In this document: positions 1-7,397 of the stretch, one piece after another
How positions within the stretch are numbered: position 1 is the first letter of the stretch
How the letters are laid out: each line of letters starts with the position of its first letter
Source of the DNA: Alkalihalobacillus alcalophilus ATCC 27647 = CGMCC 1.3604
Lineage (GTDB): Bacteria; Bacillota; Bacilli; Bacillales; Bacillaceae_D
DNA: 43,333 nucleotides
Reading direction: 5' to 3'
NCBI RefSeq assembly: GCF_000292245.2
Contig: NZ_ALPT02000038.1
Location: 1 to 43,333, forward strand
Position numbers and translations under genes: made by a program
Notes under the pieces: generated by a model
Databases searched by the model: none
What the model saw: the letters and a program-made list of their open reading frames with translations, nothing else
What the model was told of the DNA's origin: nothing

Positions 1-107
1 GATTAAATAAACGTTTAATTAAAAACACTAACTGTGTCGATGGTTGATTAATAATCGGGGCTTATGGGAAAAAAAGAGAGTGAGCTGGAATGTGACAAAG
101 GAAGAGG

Positions 108-380
108 GTTTTAAAGGACAAAAGGTGATGCCGAAGCTGGCAAATGTCCAATAACGAGAGTTTAAAGGACAAAAAAGGAAGCCGAAGCTGGAAAGTGTCC
201 AATAACGAGAGTTTAAAGGACAAAAAAGGGAGCCGAAGCTGGAAAGTGTCCAATAACGAGAGTTTAAAGGACAAAAAAGGAAGCTGAAGCTGGCAAATGT
301 CCAATAACGAGAGTTTAAAGGACAAAAAAGGGAGCCGAAGCTGGAAAGTGTCCAATAACGAGAGTTTAAAGGACAAAAAG
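108..380 (+). repeat. Tandem repeat array A, 51-bp period, about 5.5 units
   Basis: The word TTTAAAGGACAAAA recurs at 110, 161, 212, 263, 314 and 365, exactly 51 bp apart. Between copies lie the conserved pieces GCCGAAGCTGG and GTCCAATAACGAGAG with only a few substitutions. Because 51 is a multiple of three, the array stays open as a 17-residue repeat on the minus strand. I treat that as a by-product: there is no convincing start or signal and the array lies just upstream of spoIIR. Its sequence differs from the 52-bp arrays further along but the period and intergenic setting are alike. The first 105 bases before it hold only an AT-rich palindrome at 2-22. Confidence 0.9.
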
Positions 381-461
381 CACCCCACCCTCTCCACAAT
401 TGTCCAAGAGAGCTCACCCCCGCATCCCCCCATCACCTAAAAACTTGTCGAAAAGATCCTA

Positions 462-490
462 GTTTAGGAATCTAGTAATCTGACTAGACT
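462..490 (+). promoter_or_regulatory. Putative sigma-F promoter of spoIIR
   Basis: GTTTA at 462-466 fits the GYWTA -35 consensus of sigma F. After a 15-base spacer, GACTAGACT at 482-490 partly fits the GGNNANAMT -10 element. spoIIQ, another sigma-F gene in B. subtilis, has a nearly identical pair here (GTATA, 15 bases, GATCAGACT). Transcription would start near 497, which also favours the ATG at 520 over the TTG at 493 as the spoIIR start. Assigned by eye. Confidence 0.5.
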
Positions 491-519
491 GTTTGGTGAA
501 GGGGCGGTGCGAATCTATT

Positions 520-1167
520 ATGAAACCAAATGTTATTATTTATTTATTATTCTCTCTTTTTGTATTAATTGTGAGTTGGGAGTTCCAGCATTCGCAAGCG
601 GTGGCTGATTTTCATCAAGAAATTAGTGAAGAAGAAGCGATTCGTCTTCGGATCTTAGCGAATAGTGATGGTATTCAAGACCAAATGGTGAAGCGTTCAA
701 TTCGTGATAAAGTGAATGAGCAAATTACCGAATGGGTTGTGGGTATAGATGATTTAGATGAAGCCGGACAGCTGATTAAAGAAAATTTATCAGAGGTTGA
801 AAGCATTGTAGAGGAAGAGTTACAGAAGCTTGGATTAAATCAAGACTACACAGTTGAGTTTGAAGAAGTGCAGTTTCCGACAAAAATTTATGGAAATATC
901 GTTTATCCAGCAGGTTGGTATAATGCGGTATTGATTACGTTAGGGGAAGGGAACGGCGAAAATTGGTGGTGCGTGCTCTTTCCGCCTTTATGCTTTTTAG
1001 ATTTTGAAAATGGGGAAGCGGTTGAGCCGGAACTGACGGATGAAGTTGCAAGTACTGACACAAGCGAGACAGAAGAGGAAGAAGAGCCAGAAGACAGTGA
1101 GGAAGTAAAAATCTCCTTTTTTATCTTTGACTTTTTTGGCAACTTGTTTGACCGTCTATTTGGATAA
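520..1167 (+). CDS. spoIIR: Stage II sporulation protein R
   Basis: SpoIIR is the forespore-secreted signal that triggers SpoIIGA to process pro-sigma-E in the mother cell. The protein opens with a hydrophobic signal/anchor (MKPNVIIYLLFSLFVLIV) followed by the family body with EEEAIRLRILANSD and a late WWCVLFPPLCFLDF stretch that has the two conserved cysteines. The C-terminal part carries a Glu/Asp-rich insertion (SETEEEEEPEDSEE) before the final hydrophobic residues, consistent with exposure to an alkaline outside. I chose ATG 520 (215 residues). In-frame TTG 493 lies at or before the inferred transcription start and has no Shine-Dalgarno; AAGGGG at 499-504 serves 520 with a rather long spacing. 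Position between the prfA-side region and ywl genes matches B. subtilis. Confidence 0.93.
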   Translation: MKPNVIIYLLFSLFVLIVSWEFQHSQAVADFHQEISEEEAIRLRILANSDGIQDQMVKRSIRDKVNEQITEWVVGIDDLDEAGQLIKENLSEVESIVEEELQKLGLNQDYTVEFEEVQFPTKIYGNIVYPAGWYNAVLITLGEGNGENWWCVLFPPLCFLDFENGEAVEPELTDEVASTDTSETEEEEEPEDSEEVKISFFIFDFFGNLFDRLFG

Positions 1168-1171
1168 AAAG

Positions 1172-1213
1172 AAAAAACATGCGGATTTTTGTAAAAATCA
1201 TGCATGTTTTTTT
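1172..1213 (+). terminator. Rho-independent terminator after spoIIR
   Basis: AAAAAACATGC pairs with GCATGTTTTTT, and an inner ATTTTT/AAAAAT pair extends the stem. A T run follows on the plus strand, and the A run on the left would let it work in both directions. Confidence 0.8.
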
Positions 1214-1376
1214 ATTTGTCAGCATAAATAATCGTAACTATTGTTTTGTCGCAGTTAAATGTGGTCCGGGAATGGACTAACTTCCTTATATTGGATATGG
1301 AGAGAAAAACACTGTACATTTTTCAGAACCTTCATATATAATATAAGGTAATTTAAGAAATGGAGAGTGATTTTTT

Positions 1377-2648
1377 TTGGACGATGTCCCGTTAAGTATG
1401 ATTTTGATTTTTAGTCTGCTGTTAGTGTTGTCTACTTTCTTTTCGTTTGTGGAGACGGCTTATGCCAATGCGAACCGAATTCGATTAAAGCAGTACGAGG
1501 AAGAAGGGAGACTAGGAGCAAAAAGAGCGGTCTATATAGCTGATCATATTGAAAAGGCACTTTCAACTAGCTTTATAGGATTTAACTTAGTCAACATTGC
1601 CGCTGCGGCGATCGCAGCACAAATAGCTATTCAAATTTATGATCAAGGTACAGGGGTTTTTATTAGTGCATTTGCTGTGACGATACTTGTTTTATTATTT
1701 GCGGGTGTGATTCCAAAGACCTTTGCCAAACAGTATGCCGAAACATTAGCTATGAAGTTTTCCTTTTTATTGCATCTGTTTATGATGGTTTTAACACCAG
1801 TAACTTGGGTATTTATGAAAATTCAAAAGCTCTTTTCCAAGTTTATGGAAGTTAAGGAAGTTAGTCCATCTGTAACTGAAGAAGAAATTAAAGCGATCAT
1901 TGATATTAGTGAAGAAGAAGGGGTTATTGACAAGCATGAAAAAGAGCTTGTGAATCGTTCCCTCGATTTTAATGATATTGTCGTGAGCGAGATTTTAAGG
2001 CCTCGACCTGACATGGTGGCGATTGAAATTAATCAACCAATCCATGAGATAAAAGATATTTTCTTTGAGGAACGGTACTCCCGAATTCCAGTATATGAGG
2101 GCTCGATTGATAATATTATTGGGATTTTATCAGAGCGAGACTTTTTAACAGCTTTGATTCAACAAGGAGAACAGATGGTAAAGATTCGCACTTTACTTAG
2201 GAATCCATTGTTTGTCGTTCAATCAATGAAGGTGTCTACATTATTACCCGAATTACAGAAGCAAAAAGTCCATATGGCGATTGTCATTGATGAATTTGGT
2301 GGTACTTCTGGATTAATCACATTAGAAGATTTGCTAGAAGAAATCGTTGGTGAAATTTGGGATGAACACGATGAAAGCGTTCGAATGGTTAAGCAACTTG
2401 ATGCGAGTAACTATATCTTTTTTGGAGATTATTCCGTTGATGAATTTGCTAACTTTTTACAAGTGGAGCTCCCGGAAACGAGCCAAAATACGATTGGTGG
2501 TTGGTTGACTGAGGTCTTTACAAGAGTTCCAAATGTTGGGGAAGAATACCCTTATGAGAATTTGCTGCTTAAAGTAACAGAAGCAGAGGAAAGAAGAATT
2601 CGCCAAGTAGAAGTAACCGTTGTTGAACGTACGTTATCAACGGGTTAA
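1377..2648 (+). CDS. CNNM/CBS-domain membrane protein (HlyC/CorC, hemolysin-like family)
   Basis: 423 residues in the standard order of this family. The N-terminal DUF21 (CNNM) region has three to four hydrophobic helices (residues about 5-30, 60-90, 95-135) with the ETAYANANRIRLKQYEEEG and GFNLVNIAAAAIAAQ segments. A linker has EEEIKAIIDISEEEGVI and then two CBS motifs follow (about 205-335, with RPRPDMVAI and FGGTSGLITLEDLLEEIVGEI). The C-terminal CorC_HlyC domain spans about 345-420. Members are implicated in Mg2+ or other cation extrusion; the substrate here cannot be read from sequence. The start is TTG 1377 inside a T run, with GGAGAG about 10 bases upstream. It is an insertion relative to B. 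subtilis between spoIIR and ywlB and has its own terminator. Paralogues such as YhdP, YqhB and YugS cannot be separated by eye, so no symbol is given. Confidence 0.9.
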   Translation: MDDVPLSMILIFSLLLVLSTFFSFVETAYANANRIRLKQYEEEGRLGAKRAVYIADHIEKALSTSFIGFNLVNIAAAAIAAQIAIQIYDQGTGVFISAFAVTILVLLFAGVIPKTFAKQYAETLAMKFSFLLHLFMMVLTPVTWVFMKIQKLFSKFMEVKEVSPSVTEEEIKAIIDISEEEGVIDKHEKELVNRSLDFNDIVVSEILRPRPDMVAIEINQPIHEIKDIFFEERYSRIPVYEGSIDNIIGILSERDFLTALIQQGEQMVKIRTLLRNPLFVVQSMKVSTLLPELQKQKVHMAIVIDEFGGTSGLITLEDLLEEIVGEIWDEHDESVRMVKQLDASNYIFFGDYSVDEFANFLQVELPETSQNTIGGWLTEVFTRVPNVGEEYPYENLLLKVTEAEERRIRQVEVTVVERTLSTG

Positions 2649-2665
2649 TTATATAGGTAAAAAAG

Positions 2666-2700
2666 AGAACGATTCTGATCATTTCAGGATCGTTTTTTTA
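2666..2700 (+). terminator. Rho-independent terminator
   Basis: AACGATTCTGA pairs with TCAGGATCGTT (one G-T wobble) around a short loop and is followed by seven T. Confidence 0.85.
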
Positions 2701-2751
2701 TTCTCTAGACGTTCTAGTCTTGGTTGGGTATTTAATGAACAAAACATTTGC

Positions 2752-2802
2752 CCATCCACATATATATCCACATATTAAAACTGGCTCTATTATTTCTCCA
2801 CA
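2752..2802 (+). promoter_or_regulatory. DnaA-box-like sites upstream of ywlB
   Basis: Three 9-mers close to TTATCCACA lie on the plus strand: CCATCCACA (2752-2760), ATATCCACA (2764-2772) and TTCTCCACA (2794-2802). They match the consensus at 7, 8 and 8 of 9 positions. They precede the stronger cluster at 3392-3445 and may belong to the same DnaA-binding region. The rest of the 280-base gap shows no gene. Confidence 0.45.
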
Positions 2803-2929
2803 AAATCTTTAAGAATCTATTAACTATAAAAAAGATTGCTATAAATATCTGGTTCTATTCATATTTTGTACGAGCATGTCATAGATATATATAGTAGATT
2901 TACCGTAAGAAAAAGGAGGGGAAAAGGAC

Positions 2930-3381
2930 TTGAGTTTAGTCGTTCGAAAAGCAGAAAAGCATGATTTATTAAAAATTCAACGATTGATGGCAAGAGCGGG
3001 GGCGCAGGATACAGCTATAGATGAACAAGTCACGAAGTTCCTAGTTGTTGAAAATGATGAGAAGGCGATTATAGGGATTGCCGGAATTGAAAAGGGGAAA
3101 AAAACGGATTAATTCGTTCCTTTATTTTAGATTCACCAACGTGGACGGCCGAAATGAGTATTGAATTTATGGACATCGTCCTCGCCTATGCAAAGGAAAG
3201 AAAAATTGAAAGAATTTATGCTTGTACAAAAGGAAAAACACCTCTGTTTTGGCAGCTCGGGTTTAGACAAATTGACAAAGAGGAAGTCCCGATTGATGTA
3301 AGCTCTTTGCCTCATTATCAACGGACAATAGGGCAAAATGTCGCCGTTTGGTCTTACGATTTAAAAAGTAAAATAAGCTAA
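2930..3381 (+). pseudogene. ywlB: GNAT-family N-acetyltransferase, YwlB-like, one frameshift
   Basis: The gene starts at TTG 2930 behind AAAGGAGGGG and reads a GNAT N-terminus (VVRKAEKHDLLKIQRLM...IIGIAGIEKGKK) until a stop at 3110-3112. The rest of the domain continues in another frame: NGLIRSFILDSPTWTAE, then the helix ending in FWQLGFRQIDKEEVP, to a stop at 3379-3381. The join falls in a run of seven A (3098-3104). One extra A restores a single 150-residue protein, the expected size for YwlB, which precedes ywlC in B. subtilis. No second lesion is visible, so sequencing error, recent mutation and slippage at the A run are all possible. Its substrate is unknown. Confidence 0.85.
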
Positions 3382-3386
3382 AATAT

Positions 3387-3428
3387 AAAAGTTATCTACA
3401 GGTTATACACAACCGTGGATAACTTTTT
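3387..3428 (+). terminator. Rho-independent terminator after ywlB, overlapping DnaA-like boxes
   Basis: AAAAGTTATC pairs with GATAACTTTT; an inner GGTT/AACC pair closes the loop and T residues follow. The stem arms themselves contain the boxes listed at 3392-3422, so the hairpin and the box cluster are the same DNA. Confidence 0.65.
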
Positions 3429-3459
3429 CTGATTTCTGTGGATATTGTGATTATCTAAA
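3392..3459 (+). promoter_or_regulatory. DnaA-box cluster upstream of ywlC
   Basis: Five DnaA-box-like 9-mers occur in under 70 bp: TTATCTACA (3392-3400) and TTATACACA (3403-3411) on plus; TTATCCACG (3414-3422) and ATATCCACA (3437-3445) read on minus; and a weaker TTATCTAAA (3451-3459). A perfect consensus box on minus lies just inside ywlC at 3613-3621, and another at 4363-4371. To my recollection ywlC is among the few genes with a DnaA-binding cluster upstream in B. subtilis, which would make this a conserved regulatory site. Confidence 0.65.
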
Positions 3460-3583
3460 AATTATAAAAGAGTGAGTGACTCGAAAAATGTGAATATTAA
3501 TTGACTAAAGTTCTTTTATTTTGTCGACATTTGACAATTTTCCTATTCAGGTTAACAATAATGATGGATAGGAGAGATTAGAA

Positions 3584-4624
3584 ATGAATAATCAACAAAC
3601 AAGACAATGGACTGTGGATAAATTAGAGGACAACTTAATAAATAATCAAGCGATAAAAGAAGCCGCCCAAATTTTAAAAAAAGGTGAGGTCATCGCCTTT
3701 CCGACTGAAACAGTGTATGGCTTAGGAGCAAACGCTTATGATGAATCGGCGATTGCGAAAATCTTTGCGGCCAAAGGGAGACCGAGTGACAACCCACTCA
3801 TTGTTCATATCGCCAAACGTGAGCAAATGCTGCCCTTTATTGAGGGGATTTCTGAAAAAGCGGAGCAACTAATCAATGCTTTCTGGCCAGGTCCACTTAC
3901 CTTAATTTTTAAACAAAAAGGAGAGATTGCGAGCAATGTTACAGCTGGATTGGATACGATCGCCGTACGTATGCCAGATCATCCAGTCGCAGCAGCCTTG
4001 CTTTTAACGAGCGACTTACCGTTAGCCGCCCCAAGTGCAAACCTATCGGGGCGACCGAGTCCAACAACAGCAGGTCATGTCATGCTTGATTTAAACAAAC
4101 GAATTGCCGGTGTTGTCGATGGTGGTTCCACAGGTGTCGGTTTGGAATCAACAGTATTAGATGTTTCCACTGAAGAGCCAATTTTATACCGTCCAGGTGG
4201 GGTAACAAAGGAACAAATTGAAGAGGTTATTGGACCAATCGCTGTTGACCCTGCCTTAAAAAAAGCGGAAGAAGCTCCACGTTCACCGGGGATGAAGTAT
4301 ACTCATTACTCGCCGAATGGAGAGGTTTATCTAATTCGAGCCTGTGAAGATATTCAAAAGCATGTGGATAAATGGCAGGCGAAAGGCAAACGAGTCGGAA
4401 TTTTGACAACCGAAGAAAATCGGGAAAGATATACGGCAGATGTAATCGTAAGCAGTGGCAGTCGTGCAAACTTATCCACGGTTGCCAGCCATCTCTATGA
4501 TAGCCTACGCCAGTTTGATAAAGAAAAAGCCGAAATCATCTTCGCCGAAGTCTTCCCAGAAGAGGGCATCGGAATGGCGATTATGAACCGCCTCGAAAAA
4601 GCCGCCTCGGGGAGGTACCTTTAA
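3584..4624 (+). CDS. ywlC: L-threonylcarbamoyladenylate synthase (TsaC/Sua5 family)
   Basis: Makes threonylcarbamoyl-AMP from threonine, bicarbonate and ATP, the first step of the t6A modification at position 37 of ANN-decoding tRNAs. The 346 residues fit the long Sua5 form. The YrdC domain (about 22-205) has FPTETVYGLGAN (39-50) and KGRPSDNPLIVH (64-75), followed by the SANLSGRPSPTT loop. A linker with SPGMKYTHYSP leads into a C-terminal Sua5 domain (about 245-345). The start is ATG 3584 with GGAGAG upstream. It has its own terminator. The upstream DnaA-box cluster suggests control by DnaA; perfect boxes also lie within the coding sequence. Confidence 0.95.
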   Translation: MNNQQTRQWTVDKLEDNLINNQAIKEAAQILKKGEVIAFPTETVYGLGANAYDESAIAKIFAAKGRPSDNPLIVHIAKREQMLPFIEGISEKAEQLINAFWPGPLTLIFKQKGEIASNVTAGLDTIAVRMPDHPVAAALLLTSDLPLAAPSANLSGRPSPTTAGHVMLDLNKRIAGVVDGGSTGVGLESTVLDVSTEEPILYRPGGVTKEQIEEVIGPIAVDPALKKAEEAPRSPGMKYTHYSPNGEVYLIRACEDIQKHVDKWQAKGKRVGILTTEENRERYTADVIVSSGSRANLSTVASHLYDSLRQFDKEKAEIIFAEVFPEEGIGMAIMNRLEKAASGRYL

Positions 4625-4664
4625 ATGTTTACAGCGACAAACTAGAAATAATTGATAGATGCTC

Positions 4665-4702
4665 AAGCACCTTACTTTAAAGAGAAGTTGGGTGCTTTTT
4701 TT
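4665..4702 (+). terminator. Rho-independent terminator after ywlC
   Basis: AAGCACC pairs with GGTGCTT, with additional pairing inside the loop (CTT/AAG), and seven T follow. Confidence 0.85.
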
Positions 4703-4721
4703 GTGATGAAAACTAGTTAGG

Positions 4722-4792
4722 TGAAGAGTTTGAGCGGGGAGTAATAAGTAAAAGCCTTGCCAGAGCGTGCGTTCTACCGTCCTGAGCTCTAA
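4722..4792 (+). promoter_or_regulatory. Possible yybP-ykoY (manganese) riboswitch leader of mntP
   Basis: Between the ywlC terminator and mntP the leader contains GGGGAGTA (4736-4743) and, 33 bases later, ACCGTCC (4776-4782). It is bracketed by complementary pieces (AGAG/CTCT, GAGC/GCTC). GGGGAGUA and CCGUC are hallmark loops of the yybP-ykoY family, which senses Mn2+ and often precedes mntP. The element is short for the family and I could not fold it fully. Confidence 0.45.
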
Positions 4793-4872
4793 TAACCTTT
4801 ATCCAATTTCCCTTCTAATCGAGATAAGACATGCATACATATCAACATGAGGATGGACAAGGAGCGGTGTGG

Positions 4873-5412
4873 ATGAATGAGCTTATTACGATTACACTTA
4901 TGGCTGGAGCCCTTGGGATGGATGCCTTCTCCGTTGCTTTAGGGATGGGGATGCTTGGACTCAGAATGAAACGGATTTTTATTATTGGACTAGTTATTGG
5001 AATTTTTCATGTCATTATGCCATTGATAGGGATGGCAACGGGCATTTGGATGTCGTCTTTTTTAGGAGTCATCACCATATATATTGGCGGGGCGTTATTA
5101 TTGATCATAGGCTTACAAATGGTCTATTCCTGTTTCAAATCTGAAGAGGAGCCGTATATTAGACCAGTTGGATGGGGGTTATTTGTATTTGCATTGAGTG
5201 TAAGCATCGATAGCTTTTCTGCGGGGCTTAGCTTTGGAATGTTAGGCGCTAAAACGATTTTAACCGTCACAATTATCGGGGTATTTAGTATGGTCCTTTC
5301 ATGGATTGGTTTAATCTTAGGCTCACGGTTACAAAACTTCGTTGGGGCATATGGAGTCTTTTTAGGCGGCTGTATTTTAGTCATATTCGGTATGAAACTG
5401 CTTTTACCATAA
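4873..5412 (+). CDS. mntP: Manganese efflux pump MntP family protein (YwlD)
   Basis: 179 residues, almost entirely six hydrophobic helices, built as two related halves. Each half opens with an acidic signature helix: GMDAFSVALGMG near residue 15 and VSIDSFSAGLSFG near residue 120. The aspartates are the ones conserved in MntP. It exports Mn2+ from the cytoplasm. The in-frame ATG at 4831 is open, but ATG 4873 has AAGGAG (4859-4864) at good spacing and gives the usual family N-terminus (MNELITITLMAGALGMDAF). In B. subtilis ywlD also follows ywlC. The possible upstream manganese riboswitch supports the assignment. Confidence 0.93.
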   Translation: MNELITITLMAGALGMDAFSVALGMGMLGLRMKRIFIIGLVIGIFHVIMPLIGMATGIWMSSFLGVITIYIGGALLLIIGLQMVYSCFKSEEEPYIRPVGWGLFVFALSVSIDSFSAGLSFGMLGAKTILTVTIIGVFSMVLSWIGLILGSRLQNFVGAYGVFLGGCILVIFGMKLLLP

Positions 5413-5736
5413 AGACTTTTTCTTAACAGGTTTACATCAGAGGTGCAAATGAGCCATCCGCATGTTTTTTATCGCAATATGAATGTTTTATCACTTAATA
5501 GAAATGAAATCACAAAGTAATTCACACACCTAAGCACAAGAATAGATATTTTTTCTTGTGATTTTGGTGTGATTTGTCATGTGAAAAAACGAATTGGATA
5601 TTTATGTTAAAATAGATGGGAGGAATAAACAAACTTTGTGAAGTGATGACCTTAAAGCAACGGGGTAGTAAAGTTGATGATTAAAGTCCTCAAATTTAAT
5701 ATTAGCTATAAAGCGAAGAAAGAAGGTAAATCTGAA
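5413..5736. other. Intergenic region with an extended hairpin
   Basis: No gene is seen. A nested inverted repeat is present: CACACC (5525-5530) pairs with GGTGTG (5566-5571) and CACAAGAA (5535-5542) with TTCTTGTG (5553-5560). It lacks a T tract, so it may be a terminator without U run or a structured leader element. The downstream part is AT-rich and leads to the RBS of the next gene. Confidence 0.5.
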
Positions 5737-6114
5737 ATGGATGATAAATTATTAAAAGAAGTGTTACTTGATTTGGAAGAAAAATTGTTGAAACCAGAAA
5801 TCAGGACATCAAAAGCTGAGCTTACTCATCTACTATCAGAAGATTTCTTTGAGTTCGGAAGTTCTGGTAAAGTTTTGTATAAAAATGAGAGCATTGGTGA
5901 AGTGAGTCTTAGTGCGGTACGTATGAAATTAAGTGATTTTGAAATTCATCCATTGTCTGAACAAATAGTTTTAACAACATACAGAGTATATAACGAAGTA
6001 AATGGACAACATTCATTACGTAGTTCGATATGGAGATTAACTGATGGGAAGTGGAAAATGCAGTTTCATCAAGGCACACAACATCTCCGTCACCTTAATT
6101 TTTATTACACTTAA
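5737..6114 (+). CDS. DUF4440 / SnoaL-like (NTF2 fold) protein
   Basis: 125 residues when started at ATG 5737, which has AGAAGG about 10 bases upstream. An upstream TTG at 5674 would add 21 residues rich in Lys and lacks a clear RBS. The pattern fits the small NTF2-like DUF4440 family: an N-terminal helix (LLKEVLLDLEEKLLKPEIR), then LTHLLSEDFFEFGSSG, and strands ending in SIWRLTDGKWKMQFHQGT. Relatives include putative steroid-isomerase-like folds of unknown activity. No catalytic residues can be assigned. It interrupts the ywlD-ywlE neighbourhood seen in B. subtilis and stands alone. Confidence 0.75.
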   Translation: MDDKLLKEVLLDLEEKLLKPEIRTSKAELTHLLSEDFFEFGSSGKVLYKNESIGEVSLSAVRMKLSDFEIHPLSEQIVLTTYRVYNEVNGQHSLRSSIWRLTDGKWKMQFHQGTQHLRHLNFYYT

Positions 6115-6283
6115 CAGGGTGCGTTAATTCAACTAACAAATATGATATTTAAGAGGTTGGGACATAACTAGCTATAGAAAGTAGAAAACGAGTCCAAAAA
6201 ATATATTTTATTTATTTTAGGTTCCATATTTCGCTGTTTTGAATTTTGTCACGTCACTCTATTACCTGAAAGTCTGAAAACGA

Positions 6284-6496
6284 AGATTGCCCTGTGCCCT
6301 AGCGGACGAAAACATGCGGAGACTCCCGTGGGATCTAGTGGCAGGCCGAAATCCACCGGCCAAGCCGGTTAGTTCGGTGCCGCCCCACAGGACGCGGAGC
6401 ATGATTTTCGGGAGCGGTGAGTTGAACGCCATTCATCGCCATCCACATCCGTTTTTCAGATCATTAAGAGGTTTTTGCACCAGCAGGCCTCTTTTT
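6284..6496. repeat. GC-rich imperfect inverted-repeat element of the type scattered in Bacillaceae genomes
   Basis: In a 766-base gap (6115-6880) this block is much richer in GC than its surroundings. Its centre is a perfect hairpin, CCGGC-CAA-GCCGG (6356-6368). It is extended by GGCCGAA/TTCGGTGCC and by CCGTGGG/CCCACAGG, to about 6324-6391. Words such as GCGGAGACTCCCGTGGG are typical of short non-coding repeats dispersed in Bacillus relatives. An AAGAGG/CCTCTT hairpin with a T run (6465-6496) looks like a terminator at its right edge. The 72-residue open frame inside has no RBS or coding character. The rest of the gap shows no gene. Confidence 0.6.
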
Positions 6497-6880
6497 TCGC
6501 TATGATTTGAGTTATGAAAGTTATGTGTTTTAGTATCTGATTTTGTCTGTATTTTTCTGTTTTGTGCCTCACGAGTAATTCTGTTAACTTTTCCTTAAGG
6601 TGGTTTTTTATTAGAATGGATCACAATCAGGAAATTTCCGTAATCCTGAGGTCTAACCCCTATTGAAAAAAGAATGTAACTCCCTCCACAGCTGCCAGTC
6701 ATTCCCTATCCTCTGCCTCTATAAATCAGCATAAATATGTCAAATTTTGTTTCGATCCTTACTTTTAATCTGACAATTATATGATAAGATTATGAAGAAG
6801 AATTAAATAGGGCAGACTACCTATAAAAATGAATTGTTTGGTTGCATCGTTTGACCTATATGAAGGAAGGTGTCACGAGT

Positions 6881-7321
6881 ATGAGTAAAACACATATTTT
6901 ATTTATTTGCACAGGTAATACTTGTCGTAGTCCACTTGCAGAAATTTTATTAAAGGAAAAAGCCGGTTCGCAATTTGACGTTCAATCTGCTGGAATCTAT
7001 GCATTTCCAGGTAGTCCAGCTTCAGCCGGGACAACCGAGGTTTTGGAAAAGCGGAATTTGAAAGCAGACGAGCATCTTTCACAAGCACTTACATTGGATT
7101 TAGTAGACTGGGCGGACGTTGTGTTGACGATGACCGAAAGCCACCGTCAGCAATTAATTAGTCAGTACCCAGAACACGAAATAAAAACATACTCTTTGAC
7201 CTCCTTTGTAGAAGAAGTGGGAGACATTTCGGATCCATTTGGTGGTCCAGTCGAAGTGTATGAACAAACAGCCCAGCAATTAGAATATTTACTCCATAAG
7301 TTAATTAAAAAATTAACATAA
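6881..7321 (+). CDS. ywlE: Low-molecular-weight protein arginine phosphatase YwlE
   Basis: Removes phosphate from protein arginine residues, countering McsB, and so affects ClpCP-dependent degradation and stress responses. The 146 residues begin with the P-loop CTGNTCRS (10-17): catalytic Cys10, Arg16, and Thr14, the position that selects phosphoarginine in YwlE instead of Ile in ordinary tyrosine phosphatases. The general acid lies in SDPFGG (Asp118). ATG 6881 is chosen because the P-loop then sits where the family has it; GAAGGAAGG at 6862-6870 is the RBS. An upstream in-frame TTG/ATG would only add unconserved residues. It is followed by a chemotaxis receptor instead of directly by rpiB as in B. 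subtilis. Confidence 0.95.
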   Translation: MSKTHILFICTGNTCRSPLAEILLKEKAGSQFDVQSAGIYAFPGSPASAGTTEVLEKRNLKADEHLSQALTLDLVDWADVVLTMTESHRQQLISQYPEHEIKTYSLTSFVEEVGDISDPFGGPVEVYEQTAQQLEYLLHKLIKKLT

Positions 7322-7397
7322 ATTTTGTACAATCAGGAATTACACATAAAAAGTTAGTTAGGCTATGGGCCATTGTTGAAAGGGTGGGGATGAGGTT

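Noticed and set aside
28..436. Two long minus-strand open frames through array A with a 17-residue repeat
   Set aside because: A 51-bp period keeps frames open without selection; no suitable start, RBS or domain, and both frames are open.
3098..3106. Programmed -1 frameshift in ywlB
   Set aside because: The run looks slippery, but the incoming frame does not give the classic X XXY YYZ phasing and no downstream pseudoknot is evident; a missing base is simpler.
6287..6505. 72-residue open frame
   Set aside because: Lies wholly in the GC-rich palindromic repeat, without RBS or coding character.
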